In this document: in pieces, positions 31,310-40,499 of the stretch
How positions within the stretch are numbered: the first letter of the stretch is position 1
How the letters are laid out: each line of letters starts with the position of its first letter
From: Desulfovibrio sp. X2
GTDB taxonomy: Bacteria > Desulfobacterota > Desulfovibrionia > Desulfovibrionales > Desulfovibrionaceae
Assembly (NCBI RefSeq): GCF_000422205.1
Contig: NZ_ATHV01000019.1
Coordinates: 62,001 to 126,000, forward strand
Length of the DNA: 64,000 nt
Direction: 5' to 3'
Translations under genes and position numbers: made by a program
Notes under the pieces: model-generated
Database searches by the model: none
The model's input: the letters and a program-made list of their open reading frames with translations, nothing else
What the model was told of the DNA's origin: nothing

Positions 31310-32059
31310 ATGTCCGGACACAGCAAATGGGCCAACATCAAGATCAGGAAGGGCGCGCAGGACGCCAAGCGCGGCAAGCTCTTTACCAAGGCGGCCAAGG
31401 AGCTCATGCTCGCGGCCAAGCTCGGCGGCGGTGACCCCGCCGCCAACTCCCGCCTGAAGCAGGCCATCGCCTACGCCAAGTCGATCAACCTGCCCAAGGA
31501 CAAGATCGACACGGCCATCAAGAAGGGCACGGGCGAGCTGCAGGGCGACACGATCGAGGAGATCATGTACGAGGGCTACGCCCCCGGCGGCGTGGCCGTG
31601 CTCGTCGAGGTGGCCACGGACAACAAGAACCGCACCGTGGCCGAGATAAGGCACATCTTTTCCAAGCGCGGCGGCAACCTGGGCGAGTCAGGCTCCGTGG
31701 CCTGGATGTTCGACCGCATGGGCGTCTTCGCCTTCTCCAAGGAGACCTACACCGAGGACCAGCTCATGGAGGCCGCGCTCGAGGCCGGTGCCGACGACGT
31801 GGTCGACGAGGGCGAGGTCTTCGAGATGCGCTGCGCCTTCGACGCCTTCGGCGCGGTGCAGCAGGCCCTGGACACGGCCGAGCTGACCTACCTCGACGCC
31901 AAGGTGGCCATGATCCCCAAGAACACCGTGCCGGTGGACGCCGAGGCGGGCCGCAAGATCCTGGGCCTGCTCGACGCCATCGAGGACAACGACGACGTGC
32001 AGAACGTCTACGACAACTCCGACCTGCCCGACGAGCTCATGGCGGAGATGGACGGCTAG
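31310..32059 (+). CDS. yebC: YebC/PmpR-family transcriptional regulator
   Basis: 249 residues, full length. [20 protein letters not shown] at the N-terminus and [19 protein letters not shown] in the middle are family signatures. Members bind DNA and, in recent work, relieve ribosome stalling at proline-rich stretches. Co-occurrence directly upstream of ruvC is widespread. GAGGA lies 4 bases before ATG. Confidence 0.95.
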   Translation: MSGHSKWANIKIRKGAQDAKRGKLFTKAAKELMLAAKLGGGDPAANSRLKQAIAYAKSINLPKDKIDTAIKKGTGELQGDTIEEIMYEGYAPGGVAVLVEVATDNKNRTVAEIRHIFSKRGGNLGESGSVAWMFDRMGVFAFSKETYTEDQLMEAALEAGADDVVDEGEVFEMRCAFDAFGAVQQALDTAELTYLDAKVAMIPKNTVPVDAEAGRKILGLLDAIEDNDDVQNVYDNSDLPDELMAEMDG

Positions 32060-32060
32060 C

Positions 32061-32588
32061 ATGGAGCCCCGCCCGGCGGACCTGATCGTGCTCGGCCTCG
32101 ACCCCGGCTCCCGTGTGACGGGCTGGGGCATCGTGGCCGAGCGCGGCGGGTCGCTCGCCCTGATCGACGCCGGGACCATCAAGCTCGCCGCGCAGGCCGA
32201 CATGGCCGTGCGGCTCGGCCGCATCTACGAGGAACTGGCCGGGCTCATCGCCGAGCACCGGCCCCTCGAGGCGGCCATCGAGAACGTCTTCGTGAACAAG
32301 AACACCCTCTCGGCGCTCAAGCTCGGGCAGGCGCGCGGCGCGGCCATCGCGGCCTGCGCCGTGGCCGGGCTGCCCGTGGCCGGGTACGAGCCCACCCTCG
32401 TGAAGAAGAGCATCGTGGGCACGGGCCGGGCCGAGAAGGAGCAGGTGGCCTTCATGGTCGGGCGGCTGCTCGGCACCACGCGCCGCTTCGCGCTGGACGC
32501 CTCGGACGCCCTGGCCGTGGCCGTCTGCCACCTGAACGAGCGGCGCCTGCGCCGCCTGGCAAAGGCCACCGGCGCGAAGTGTTCCTGA
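32061..32588 (+). CDS. ruvC: Crossover junction endodeoxyribonuclease RuvC
   Basis: 175 residues. GLDPGSRVTGWGIV carries the first catalytic Asp, AAIENVFVNKN the Glu, and LDASDALAVAVCH the last two aspartates of the RNase H-like site. Cuts Holliday junctions that RuvAB migrates. Starts one base after the yebC stop. Confidence 0.97.
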   Translation: MEPRPADLIVLGLDPGSRVTGWGIVAERGGSLALIDAGTIKLAAQADMAVRLGRIYEELAGLIAEHRPLEAAIENVFVNKNTLSALKLGQARGAAIAACAVAGLPVAGYEPTLVKKSIVGTGRAEKEQVAFMVGRLLGTTRRFALDASDALAVAVCHLNERRLRRLAKATGAKCS

Positions 32589-32652
32589 CGGCGCGCCCCC
32601 GCGACCCCCGCGCTCCCCGCGACAGGGGACGCCAGACGACGGAGTCTCCCGG

Positions 32653-33261
32653 ATGATCGCTTTCCTCACCGGCACGCTTGCCGCCATGGACGAGCGCACC
32701 TGCACCCTGCTCACGCCCGGCGGCGTGGGCTACGAGATCCAGCTGGCGGCCAAGAGCCTGGCCTCGCTGCCGCAGCGCGGCGGGGAGATCTGTTTCCACG
32801 TGCACCTCGTGGTGCGCGAGGACGCGCTCGAGCTCTTCGGCTTCGAGAGCCGCGAGGAGCGCGATGCCTTCCGCACTCTCATCTCCATCTCGGGCTTCGG
32901 GCCGCGCAAGGCGCAGGCCGTGATCAACCAGTACACGCCCGAGGAGCTCACGCGCATCGTGGTCGAGGAGGACGTGGCCGCGCTCACGCGCATCTCCGGC
33001 ATCGGCAAGAAGACGGCGCAGCAGATGCTCCTCGAACTCCGCTTCAAGCTCGACAAGAAGGGACACGAGGCGCATCTGGCGGGCACGCCGCAGCAGTCGC
33101 GCGGGGTCTTCAAGGACGCCCTTGCCGGTCTCGTGAACCTGGGTTACTCCGAGGAGGAGGCCGCGCCGATCCTGCGCGGCGTGCTGGAGAAGGAGCCCGA
33201 CCTCGACGTCGCGGCCGCCTTGCGCAAGGCGCTCCAGGCCATTGCCAGGGCGCGGAGCTAG
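32653..33261 (+). CDS. ruvA: Holliday junction DNA helicase subunit RuvA
   Basis: 202 residues. N-terminal OB domain (MIAFLTGTLAAMD, CTLLTPGGVGYEI), two helix-hairpin-helix motifs (FRTLISISGFGPRKA; LTRISGIGKKTAQQMLLEL) and a C-terminal RuvB-binding domain (ALAGLVNLGYSEEEA). It forms the tetramer that holds the four-way junction. GGAG is 8 bases before ATG 32653; a 64-base gap from ruvC holds no gene. Confidence 0.96.
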   Translation: MIAFLTGTLAAMDERTCTLLTPGGVGYEIQLAAKSLASLPQRGGEICFHVHLVVREDALELFGFESREERDAFRTLISISGFGPRKAQAVINQYTPEELTRIVVEEDVAALTRISGIGKKTAQQMLLELRFKLDKKGHEAHLAGTPQQSRGVFKDALAGLVNLGYSEEEAAPILRGVLEKEPDLDVAAALRKALQAIARARS

Positions 33262-33302
33262 AGGCTCCCGGCCCTTCCTGAACAGGCCCATCGGACACCC
33301 GG

Positions 33303-34295
33303 ATGCAGTGCGAGAACCCCCCTTTCGATGATCCCGCGGGCGGCGGACAGGGAGCCGACGACTCCATCAGGCCGCGCAGGCTGGCCGAGTTCATCGGCCA
33401 GGACGACCTGCGCGCCAACCTCGACGTCTTCATCCGCGCCGCGCTCGAGCGCGGCCGTCCCCTGGACCACACGCTCTTCTACGGCAACCCGGGCCTGGGC
33501 AAGACCACGCTCTGCCAGATCATGGCCTCGGAGCTCGGGGTCAACCTCGTCTCCACCTCCGGCCCGGTGCTCGAGCGCACCGGCGACCTCGCGGCCATCC
33601 TGACCAACCTCGGCCGCCACGACATCCTTTTCGTGGACGAGATCCACCGCATGCCCGCGAGTGTGGAGGAGGTCCTCTATCCGGCCATGGAGGACTACAA
33701 GATCGACCTGATCATCGGCCAGGGGCCGGGGGCGCGCACGGTCAAGATCGACCTCGAGCCCTTCACCCTGGTCGGCGCGACCACGCGCATAGGCCTCCTC
33801 ACCTCGCCGCTGCGCGACCGCTTCGGCGTCATCTTCCGCCTGGAGTTCTACTCGCCCCCTGAGCTTTCGCGCATCATCCGGCGCTCGGCCAAGATACTCG
33901 GCGTGCGTGTGACCGACGAGGGCGCGCTGGCCATCGGGCGGCGCGCCCGGGGCACGCCGCGCATCGCCAACCGCCTTCTGCGCCGCGTGCGGGATTTCGC
34001 CCTGGTGCAGGGCGCGGCCGTGGTCGACGAGGAGGCCGCCTGCGCGGCGCTGGACCGCATGGACGTGGACCCGCACGGCCTGGACCAGATGGACAGGGCC
34101 ATCCTCTCCATCCTCATCGACCAGTTCCAGGGCGGGCCCGTGGGCATCAAGACCCTTGCCGTGGCGCTCTCCGAGGAGGTGCGCACGCTCGAGGAGATCT
34201 ACGAGCCCTATCTCATCCAGTGCGGCTTCATGAAGCGCACCCCGCGCGGCCGCGTGGCCACGGCAAAGGCCTACACCCACCTGAAGATCATCTAA
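33303..34295 (+). CDS. ruvB: Holliday junction branch migration ATPase RuvB
   Basis: 330 residues. [20 protein letters not shown] leads the AAA+ domain; Walker A is GNPGLGKTT, Walker [11 protein letters not shown], sensor 1 [11 protein letters not shown], and the arginine finger region [10 protein letters not shown] follows. The C-terminal winged helix includes [17 protein letters not shown]. Drives branch migration with RuvA. Confidence 0.97.
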   Translation: MQCENPPFDDPAGGGQGADDSIRPRRLAEFIGQDDLRANLDVFIRAALERGRPLDHTLFYGNPGLGKTTLCQIMASELGVNLVSTSGPVLERTGDLAAILTNLGRHDILFVDEIHRMPASVEEVLYPAMEDYKIDLIIGQGPGARTVKIDLEPFTLVGATTRIGLLTSPLRDRFGVIFRLEFYSPPELSRIIRRSAKILGVRVTDEGALAIGRRARGTPRIANRLLRRVRDFALVQGAAVVDEEAACAALDRMDVDPHGLDQMDRAILSILIDQFQGGPVGIKTLAVALSEEVRTLEEIYEPYLIQCGFMKRTPRGRVATAKAYTHLKII

Positions 34296-34311
34296 CCCCA
34301 AGGGGAAGCGC

Positions 34312-34953
34312 GTGCGCATCGTCGAGCCGTCTTTCGAGATCATGCACATGGCCGAGCCCGAGGAGGTCCTGCGCCTGCTCGAGCTGGCCGGAAGGGTCTG
34401 CTACAAGTCCGAGGACCGGGTGGCCCCGGGCACGGCCGCGCCCTTCATCGGCCGCATCGTGCGTTCCGGCCACGAGTCGGTCATCGAGCACGCCTCGGCC
34501 ACGGTGCGCTTCGTCTGCGACCGCGGGGTGACCCATGAGCTGGTCCGCCACCGCCTGGCCTCCTACAGCCAGGAGTCCACGCGCTACGCCAACTACGCCA
34601 AGGACAGGTTCGGCCGCGAGATAACCGTCATCCGGCCCTGGTTCTGGGCCGAGGACGACACCCGCTACGCGCTCTGGACGCAGGCCATGCAGGCCGCGGA
34701 GGACGCCTACCTGGCCCTCACCGACGCCGGGGCCACGCCGCAGGAGGCGCGCAGCGTGCTGCCCAACTCGCTGAAGACCGAGATCGTCATGACCGCCAAC
34801 CTGCGCGAGTGGCGCCACGTCTTCAGGCTCCGCTGCGACACGCCCGCGCATCCGCAGATCAGGCAGGTCATGCTGCCGCTCCTGGCCGAATTCTCCCGCA
34901 GACTGCCTGTACTCTTCGGCGATCTGGCCGAGCGCTTCCCCCCTTCGCTCTAG
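34312..34953 (+). CDS. thyX: Flavin-dependent thymidylate synthase ThyX
   Basis: 213 residues from GTG 34312 with AAGGGGA upstream. RHRLASYSQES is the ThyX motif (RHR, seven residues, S) that binds dUMP and FAD. The enzyme makes dTMP from dUMP with methylenetetrahydrofolate and NADPH and replaces ThyA. It lies 16 bases after ruvB, so it is probably in the same operon. Confidence 0.95.
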   Translation: MRIVEPSFEIMHMAEPEEVLRLLELAGRVCYKSEDRVAPGTAAPFIGRIVRSGHESVIEHASATVRFVCDRGVTHELVRHRLASYSQESTRYANYAKDRFGREITVIRPWFWAEDDTRYALWTQAMQAAEDAYLALTDAGATPQEARSVLPNSLKTEIVMTANLREWRHVFRLRCDTPAHPQIRQVMLPLLAEFSRRLPVLFGDLAERFPPSL

Positions 34954-35311
34954 CGGGACGGGTGGGCAGGAGCAGGGTCACGGTGCCGGGAAAACGCTGT
35001 CCCGCAAGACCCTCGCTCCTGTCTCCCGGCCGCTCCCGCGCCTGCCGCGACAGGCCGACTTTCCTCCCGAAATGCACGCCCGGCAGGGGATTTCCGGCAC
35101 ACGCCCGAAAGGGCGCGGACGGACTGGTCTATTTCCCGTGAGGTATGAAAAACGCATTATATTGGTTTGTTCTTGCAATTTCAGATGATTGTCGCAGGAT
35201 TTTACCTTTTCCCGTGGCTATGCGGGCTTGCGCGTGTCAAGGCCGCTTTCTGTGCCTAAGTTAAAAAATGAAATTAATAATGAGTTTTTGAGAGAAAATG
35301 TTGAATAGCCC

Positions 35312-35320
35312 TGTGGAAAA
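35312..35320 (-). promoter_or_regulatory. DnaA box in the region upstream of dnaA
   Basis: TTTTCCACA on the minus strand fits TTWTNCACA exactly. It sits in the AT-richer part (about 35140-35470) of the 589-bp gap 34954-35542 that separates thyX from dnaA. Only one exact box was found, so this is weak for a full oriC, though autoregulation of dnaA is possible. The left part of the gap (34954-35130) is GC-rich with a small CGCCC-GAAA-GGGCG hairpin at 35102-35115 and no gene. Confidence 0.5.
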
Positions 35321-35434
35321 TCTTTTCCTTTCGGTGTTGACGCCATCCCGTGACATTGAAGCGAAGTCAGGCGCCACGCCGCTTCCCGGCCCTCGGAGAG
35401 AAGTCCCGGAAACGCGAGTCATAGAAAAATATGC

Positions 35435-35463
35435 TTATATTCCATATTGTTGAACTGTAAATA
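35435..35463 (+). promoter_or_regulatory. Candidate dnaA promoter
   Basis: TTATAT (35435-35440), 17 bases, TAAATA (35458-35463), in the most AT-rich stretch before the gene. The -35 is weak. The leader that follows contains CTAAACC (35494-35500) and its complement GGTTTAG (35527-35533) near the start codon. Confidence 0.35.
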
Positions 35464-35542
35464 AAACCTTTGTCCTGCAGGGGGCTTTAGCCACTAAACC
35501 GTCATTGCTGCACGGCCCTCAAAGTGGTTTAGACTCCTCCTC

Positions 35543-36967
35543 ATGAAGCACGGCTGGGACCATATTCTCAATATCCTCGAAAAAAGGCTGAATCCAGGCC
35601 TCTTCAAAGTCTGGATCAAGCCCCTCTCCGCCACCTTTGACGACGGCTCCCTGACCCTTATCGCACCCAACGATTTCGTGGCCTCCTGGGTCCGCGACAG
35701 GCTGCTCGACACGGTGGCCGAGGCCGCGGAACAGGTGCTCGGCAGCGTGAAGTCCATCAACGTGAAGGCCCAGGCCCAGAAGGCGCAGGTCGCGTCCCGG
35801 GCGCAGCTCGTCAGTTCGGCGGTGCGCACCATCGCGGCGCCGGTGGACGCGGACGGGCATTCCCCCAGGACGTCGGACAGGATGCCTGCCGGGATGGGCG
35901 ACGGACTCGCCGGGGCGCACGGCCAGCCCTGCTCCCTGAACGGGGACCAGAGCTTCCGCTGGCGCTTCTCCTTCGACGACTTCGTGGTCGGACCGAGCAA
36001 CGCCCTGGCCCACGCGGCCTCGCAGAGCGTCTGCCAGTGTTCCCTGCACGCGGACCAGCTCTTCCTGTGCTCCGCCCCGGGGCTCGGCAAGACGCACCTC
36101 ATCCAGGCCATCGGCGGCCACCTCGCCCGCGCGGCCGTGAACCGCAGCGTGCGGCTGCGCTACCTCACCGCCGAGGAGTTCGCCACGCGCATGGTCGTCG
36201 CTCTGAAGATGGGCGAGATCGAGCGTTTCAAGGCGGAATTCAGGGAGAGCGTGGACCTCCTGCTGCTCGAGGACATCCATTTCCTGCAGGGCAAGGAGAA
36301 GATCCAGGACGAACTCCTGGCCACGTTGAAGGCCCTGCAGTCGCGCGGCAGCAAGGTGGTCTTCACGAGCTCGTTCCTGCCCCGCGAGCTCTCCGGCGTG
36401 GACAGCCAGCTCGCCTCCCGCTTCGGCGCGGGCTTTTTGGCCGTCATCGACCGCCCGGACTTCACCACGCGCATGCGCATCGTGGAGCAGAAGGCGCAGC
36501 GCCAGCACGCGACCATCATTCCGGAGGATGTCTCGGCCCTCATGGCCGAGCGCATCAAGACGGACATCCGCCAGCTCGAGAGCTGCCTGCAGAACCTGAT
36601 CCTCAAGGCCAAGCTGCTGCGCCAGAACATCACCCAGGACCTGGCCATGCAGGTGCTGGCCAACTACGCCATCGACGCGGACAGCCCGGACATGGAGCGG
36701 ATCATCACCGCCGTCTGCCGGACCTTCCAGCTCGACGCGGGCGACCTGGCCTCCAAGAGCCGCAGGCAGGGCGTGGTCATGGCCCGCAACACGGCCTTCT
36801 TCCTGGCCCGCAAATACACCGACCTGTCCCTCAAGGACATCGGCGTCCGCTTCAACCGCAAGCATTCCACCGTGCTCAAGGGCATCACCAAGGTCGAACG
36901 GGAGATGACCAAGCGCACCCCGGCCGGCCGCCAGTTCGAGCGCGCCCTCGACCTCCTCGAAATCTAG
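35543..36967 (+). CDS. dnaA: DnaA-family replication initiator
   Basis: 474 residues. Domain I has NPGLFKVWIKPL; an about 90-residue linker follows; the AAA+ domain III has Walker A PGLGKTH (about 180-186) and a Walker B LLLLEDIHFL (about 238-247), where most DnaA have DDIQF; domain IV ends with RFNRKHSTVLKGI (about 436-448), the box-recognition helix. The KFRE-like motor parts are changed relative to E. coli DnaA, so this could be a divergent sole DnaA or a second copy. No Shine-Dalgarno precedes ATG 35543; the leader there is CTCCTCC. The stop codon lies within a transposon target duplication. Confidence 0.85.
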   Translation: MKHGWDHILNILEKRLNPGLFKVWIKPLSATFDDGSLTLIAPNDFVASWVRDRLLDTVAEAAEQVLGSVKSINVKAQAQKAQVASRAQLVSSAVRTIAAPVDADGHSPRTSDRMPAGMGDGLAGAHGQPCSLNGDQSFRWRFSFDDFVVGPSNALAHAASQSVCQCSLHADQLFLCSAPGLGKTHLIQAIGGHLARAAVNRSVRLRYLTAEEFATRMVVALKMGEIERFKAEFRESVDLLLLEDIHFLQGKEKIQDELLATLKALQSRGSKVVFTSSFLPRELSGVDSQLASRFGAGFLAVIDRPDFTTRMRIVEQKAQRQHATIIPEDVSALMAERIKTDIRQLESCLQNLILKAKLLRQNITQDLAMQVLANYAIDADSPDMERIITAVCRTFQLDAGDLASKSRRQGVVMARNTAFFLARKYTDLSLKDIGVRFNRKHSTVLKGITKVEREMTKRTPAGRQFERALDLLEI

Positions 36968-37250
36968 TGTGACGTCCGCAAAATACGCAAAGCCGTATTT
37001 TGCGGAAGATCGCTGCGCTGAAAACGTGGTTTTCGGCTTGCTCACGCCGCCAGCGGCATCCGTAAGACTCGCGCCTGGGGCGCTCGCCTAACGGCTGCCG
37101 CATCGCTGCTGTCGGCATCCGTAAGGCTCGCGCCAAAGCGCGCTCGCCTAACGGATGCCGCTGGCGGCGGAACCGGGCATCCGCCCGGTTCACGTGTCGC
37201 GTACGACTCCTGCGCAGCATATCGACTTTTTTTCACGGACGCGACACTAG
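36964..37250. mobile_element. MITE-like element at the dnaA stop codon
   Basis: A 287-bp non-coding segment. It begins CTAGTGTGACGTCCG and ends with the complement of CTAGTGTCGCGTCCG, imperfect terminal inverted repeats of about 20 bp. CTAG at both ends looks like a target duplication. Inside are a 12-bp perfect hairpin (36976-36987 with 36994-37005), a pair of 59-bp-spaced GGCATCCGTAAG repeats (37055, 37114) and a long inverted repeat (about 37044-37062 with 37150-37169). There is no ORF with transposase features. The TAG of the left CTAG is the dnaA stop. Confidence 0.65.
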
Positions 37251-37339
37251 CCGCATCGTTTCCGGCCATGAAGGTCCGCGTCGCGCAGGCGGCCGGGGCT
37301 GTTTCGTCGTCCGTGCCGTTTAGGCCGGGCGCGGCCGCG

Positions 37340-37368
37340 CCGTCTTCCCGGGACTCACCGGGAGACGG
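37340..37368 (-). terminator. Possible terminator hairpin after the UPF0280 gene
   Basis: CCGTCT...CCGG (37340-37351) pairs with its complement ending at 37368, just beyond the UPF0280 stop on the minus strand. No U-run follows. The 126 bases between the MITE and this gene hold nothing else. Confidence 0.3.
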
Positions 37369-37376
37369 CCGCCGCG

Positions 37377-38129
37377 CTAGTCGAGCGCGGCCGCAGTGAG
37401 TTCCATCCGCCCCCACACCGCCATCTTCTCGCCGAGCTGGGCGAAGACGCCCTCGATGCCGATGCCTTCCCAGGCCATGGCCTGGTCCGTGACCCGGGTG
37501 AGGTCGCGCGAGGTGCCCAGGCGGTTGGCCAGGGCCGTGGCTGCGGCGTCCGCGAGGCAGGCGTCGCCCGCGCGCACGGCCACGAGGTCGCCCCGGCCGA
37601 AGGACAGGGAGTGGCCGATGCGGCCGGAGGAGGAACAGAAGCTGACGGGAAATTCGTCGGCCGCCACGCGCACGCCGAGCGCGATGCCCTGCGCCGGATC
37701 GGCCAGGAGGCCGATGGTGCGCTCCTTCGTGGAGATGCAGTAGAGGTCGCCGCCGTTTTCCACCAAGAGCTCCGTGGACAGGGAAGAGAGGGCCTCGGCG
37801 GTCATCATGGCCACTGCCCCGGCCACGGCGGCCATGGGGCCCACGTCCACCGCGGCGGCCGCGGCGCACATGCGCCGCACGATCTCGGGCGCGCCCGGCG
37901 CGGGCGGCAAGGGGGAGAGGCTGTCCAGGAAGTCGGGATGAAGGGCCGCGTAGGACGTGATCTGGCCGCGCAGGGCGCGCACCGCGCCGCCTGCAACGGA
38001 CGAAAGGTCGCTCGTGGCGGTGATCAGCAGGTCGCTCTCGCCCACGACCACCTGGAACGTGGCCTCGCCCTTTCGGGCCGCAAGCCCGGCCCTGTAGCGT
38101 CTGGCTGCATCGCGGTGCTCTGCGGGCAT
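37377..38129 (-). CDS. UPF0280 (ApbE-like) family protein
   Basis: 250 residues, with AGGAGG 6 bases before its ATG. Features include VVVGESDLLITATSDLSSVA, VDVGPMAAVAGAVAMMTAEA and VENGGDLYC, which match UPF0280. This family shares the fold of ApbE FAD:protein FMN transferases and is enriched in sulfate reducers and methanogens. The biochemical role is not established. The LGTSRD and final EGVFAQLGEKMAVWG region are typical. Last gene of a minus-strand set of four. Confidence 0.85.
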   Translation of the reverse strand: MPAEHRDAARRYRAGLAARKGEATFQVVVGESDLLITATSDLSSVAGGAVRALRGQITSYAALHPDFLDSLSPLPPAPGAPEIVRRMCAAAAAVDVGPMAAVAGAVAMMTAEALSSLSTELLVENGGDLYCISTKERTIGLLADPAQGIALGVRVAADEFPVSFCSSSGRIGHSLSFGRGDLVAVRAGDACLADAAATALANRLGTSRDLTRVTDQAMAWEGIGIEGVFAQLGEKMAVWGRMELTAAALD

Positions 38130-38169
38130 TGCCGGCCTCCTCGGGTGCGTCGGCGGGTGTCGGGGGAAT

Positions 38170-39288
38170 CTACTTCCCGCGTGCGGCGGGGCCGATGCGT
38201 ATCTCGACGGGCGAGGCGTAGCGCAGGCTGAAGTCGCCGCACTGGCGGCGCAGGGACTTGAGTTCGAGATCCTGGCCGAAGAACAGGGGAAGCCCGGCGT
38301 AGGTCATCTGCGAGGTGGCCACGGGATAGCTGTAGCGCACGAGCGCGACGCTCTGGGCGCGGGTCAGGGTTGCGGCCAGGCAGGCGTCGATCCGCTGCGC
38401 GTTCGGCTCGGTGCTGACCTCGTCCTGCAGCAGCACGATGCTTCGGGGTGCGTCCAAGAGACCACGCCAGACATCGAGCAGCCGGTTGACCAGCCGGGGC
38501 CACAGCGCGTCCACGCAGGAGGGAACGGCCTCCTTCTGCCGGGCCAGGCATGTCGCCTGGGCGAGAACCTGGTCGCCGGTCATGCCTGTCCCGGCGTCCG
38601 CCGGAGCGAAGACCCTCGCGGAGACGGAGATGCCGTCCGCCGCCTGCGCCGCGGAGAGGACGATGCGCAGCACCGGCAGATCCGCGTCCGACGCGTTTGC
38701 CGTGTCCGGCACGAGCGCGAAGCCGCCGCTGCGCAGCCGGTCGCGGAGTCCGCCGGCCAGTTTGCCGAGTTCCCCGGCCGCGGCGCCGCTTCCGTCTGGA
38801 GCGGGCTGCACGCGCACGCGCGGCGTGTTGTGCAGGTGCTGCCGTTCGGCCAGGAGCAGGGCGTCCTGCGCGAGGTCGCGCAGGCGCACCACGGCCTTGG
38901 CGGTGACCTCCACGGCGCCCATGGGGGTCTTCTCCGCGCTGCTCACGAGAACGGAATCGAGATAGCCCGCAGCCATGTGTTCGAGCACGGGGCGAACCTC
39001 AATGAACGCGTCGCGCAGGGGGCCTGTGGGCAGTCCGGTCGCCGCGGCCGCGCTCAGCGCGTCGAGTCTTGCCCGGCGCAGGGCTTCACGCTTGGCGGCA
39101 TTCTCCGTGGACGGACTGTTCTTCTGCTGCGGCGCGATGAAGGCGGTGCCGTGCGCCGTGACCTCCACGGAGAGGGGCAGGGCCGCCGCGTCTCCGGCTG
39201 TGTCCGCCGCGGCGGGGAAGGCCGCGCAGAGAAGGATCAGGAGCGCGGCGCACAGGGCGCGGCACGTCGTGCGGCGAGCGGTGTTCAT
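38170..39288 (-). CDS. Secreted protein with FlgT/LPP20-like N-terminal domain
   Basis: 372 residues. A signal peptide (ALCAALLILLCAAFPAAADT) ends near residue 29, with Ala-x-Ala cleavage and no lipobox. The following domain (VEVTAHGTAFIAP, NAAKREALRRARLDALSAAA, then VEVTAKAVVRL) resembles the N-terminal part of FlgT/LPP20 periplasmic proteins, in which a helix with repeated Arg/Ala is packed on a sheet. The C-terminal 220 residues are unassigned. ATGA overlap with the glycosyltransferase stop shows coupling. An envelope or flagellar base role is possible. Confidence 0.55.
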   Translation of the reverse strand: MNTARRTTCRALCAALLILLCAAFPAAADTAGDAAALPLSVEVTAHGTAFIAPQQKNSPSTENAAKREALRRARLDALSAAAATGLPTGPLRDAFIEVRPVLEHMAAGYLDSVLVSSAEKTPMGAVEVTAKAVVRLRDLAQDALLLAERQHLHNTPRVRVQPAPDGSGAAAGELGKLAGGLRDRLRSGGFALVPDTANASDADLPVLRIVLSAAQAADGISVSARVFAPADAGTGMTGDQVLAQATCLARQKEAVPSCVDALWPRLVNRLLDVWRGLLDAPRSIVLLQDEVSTEPNAQRIDACLAATLTRAQSVALVRYSYPVATSQMTYAGLPLFFGQDLELKSLRRQCGDFSLRYASPVEIRIGPAARGK

Positions 39289-40463
39289 CCCAGCAGCTCC
39301 TCCACCATGCGGACGTATGGTTCTATGCCCGCGGGCACGTCTTCGGGCCAGGCGAAGGGCACGAGCCCGGGGCTTTCGGATGCGGTCCGGATCAGTCCGG
39401 CCAGGGCGTGGTGGTCGGCCGCGTCGTCCAGAAGCCAGCGGTCCTCGAGGAAATATCCCGCGCCGTTGCTGCGCGTGGTGATGGCGGGAAGCCCGCAGGC
39501 CCTGGCCTCGAGCACGACGTTCGAGCAGGTGTCGTAGTACGTGGGCAGGACGAAGAGGTCGCAGGCGTGGTAGAAGCCCGCCATGTCCGCCACCCGGCCG
39601 AGGAAGCGCACGCGCTCCGCAACGCCGAGCTCGCGCGCCTGGCGCAGGAAGCGCTCCGGGGCCCTGCCGCCCGCCACCAGCAGCCGGGTGTTCTCCGGCA
39701 GTTCGGCCAGGGCCGAGACGGCCGTGGCCACGCCCTTGAGCATGAAGTTCGTGCCTGCGAGGCCGACGGCGTATTCGCCGGGGGCAAGGCCGAAGCGCTC
39801 CCGGGCGGACCGGCGCTCCTCCCGGCTCGGGACGTGGTAGCGGGCGAGGTCCGGCCGGTTGTAGACCACGCCCATGTCCTCGATGGAGAGGGAGGAGAAG
39901 GAAGAGGCCATCCATTCGCGCACCAGGTGCGAGACGCAGACGATGCGCCCGCCGTCGGCGAACTGGCGCTTCTGCACCGCCCGCACAACTGCGTTGGCCG
40001 GGGAGAGCGCCCGCTTCAGGCGCTTGAACAGGCGCGGCAGGCCGGGGGGATAGGCGCGGATCGACTTCTCGTGGAAGACGTCGAGCGGTCCGCCGCTGAC
40101 GCGGGCGATGTCCTGGGCCAGGGTGTTGCCGCAACTCACGGTCACGGTGTAGCCTCGCCTCCTGCGCACCCTCTCCGCGGCCAGGGCGAACCAGGCGGTC
40201 TTCAGCCAGCGCAGCAGGGGAGGGCGGCCGACGGTTATGACGCCGACGCCCGGGGGAGGGTCGGTTTCCTGACGCGCGCAGACCATCTCCACCGCGTGGC
40301 CGCGGCCGGTCAGGGCTTTGGCCAGCCGCCAGGCGAAGCCTTCTGTGCCGCCGTAGGTGGACAGCCGTTCCACGAGCAGGGCCACGCGGGGCGGGCTGCC
40401 CGCGGACGTGCCGGGGCGCGCGGCCGTGAAAGCCGCCGAAGAGACGCGAGGAGAGTCGGTCAC
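39285..40463 (-). CDS. Glycosyltransferase family 4, LPS-type (WaaG-like)
   Basis: 392 residues. VALLVERLSTYGGTEGFAWR at the N-terminus is the acceptor-side glycine loop of GT4; HEKSIRAYPPG and VSHLVREWM lie in the middle; ACDLFVLPTYYDTCSNVVLE with EARACGLPAI is the donor-binding region with the E-x7-E type site. Similar to heptose-glucosyltransferases of core LPS. Likely acts at the cytoplasmic face of the inner membrane. Thirty-six bases separate it from the upstream gene. Confidence 0.82.
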   Translation of the reverse strand: MTDSPRVSSAAFTAARPGTSAGSPPRVALLVERLSTYGGTEGFAWRLAKALTGRGHAVEMVCARQETDPPPGVGVITVGRPPLLRWLKTAWFALAAERVRRRRGYTVTVSCGNTLAQDIARVSGGPLDVFHEKSIRAYPPGLPRLFKRLKRALSPANAVVRAVQKRQFADGGRIVCVSHLVREWMASSFSSLSIEDMGVVYNRPDLARYHVPSREERRSARERFGLAPGEYAVGLAGTNFMLKGVATAVSALAELPENTRLLVAGGRAPERFLRQARELGVAERVRFLGRVADMAGFYHACDLFVLPTYYDTCSNVVLEARACGLPAITTRSNGAGYFLEDRWLLDDAADHHALAGLIRTASESPGLVPFAWPEDVPAGIEPYVRMVEELLG

Positions 40464-40499
40464 CGCTGGCCCGTTACTTGCTTTCCGAGCAGGGGAGCG

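Noticed and set aside
35161-35180. Sigma-54 promoter (TTGG...TTGCA) before dnaA
   Set aside because: The GG and GC elements are 9 rather than 10 bases apart.
34954-35542. Complete chromosomal oriC
   Set aside because: Only one exact DnaA box was found and no array of 13-mer AT repeats. The region may still take part in dnaA control, but oriC is not supported by the sequence alone.
37049-37169. Short CRISPR array from the GGCATCCGTAAG repeats
   Set aside because: Only two direct copies plus an inverted one, 59 bases apart, with matching spacers. They fit nested repeats of a MITE-like element better.
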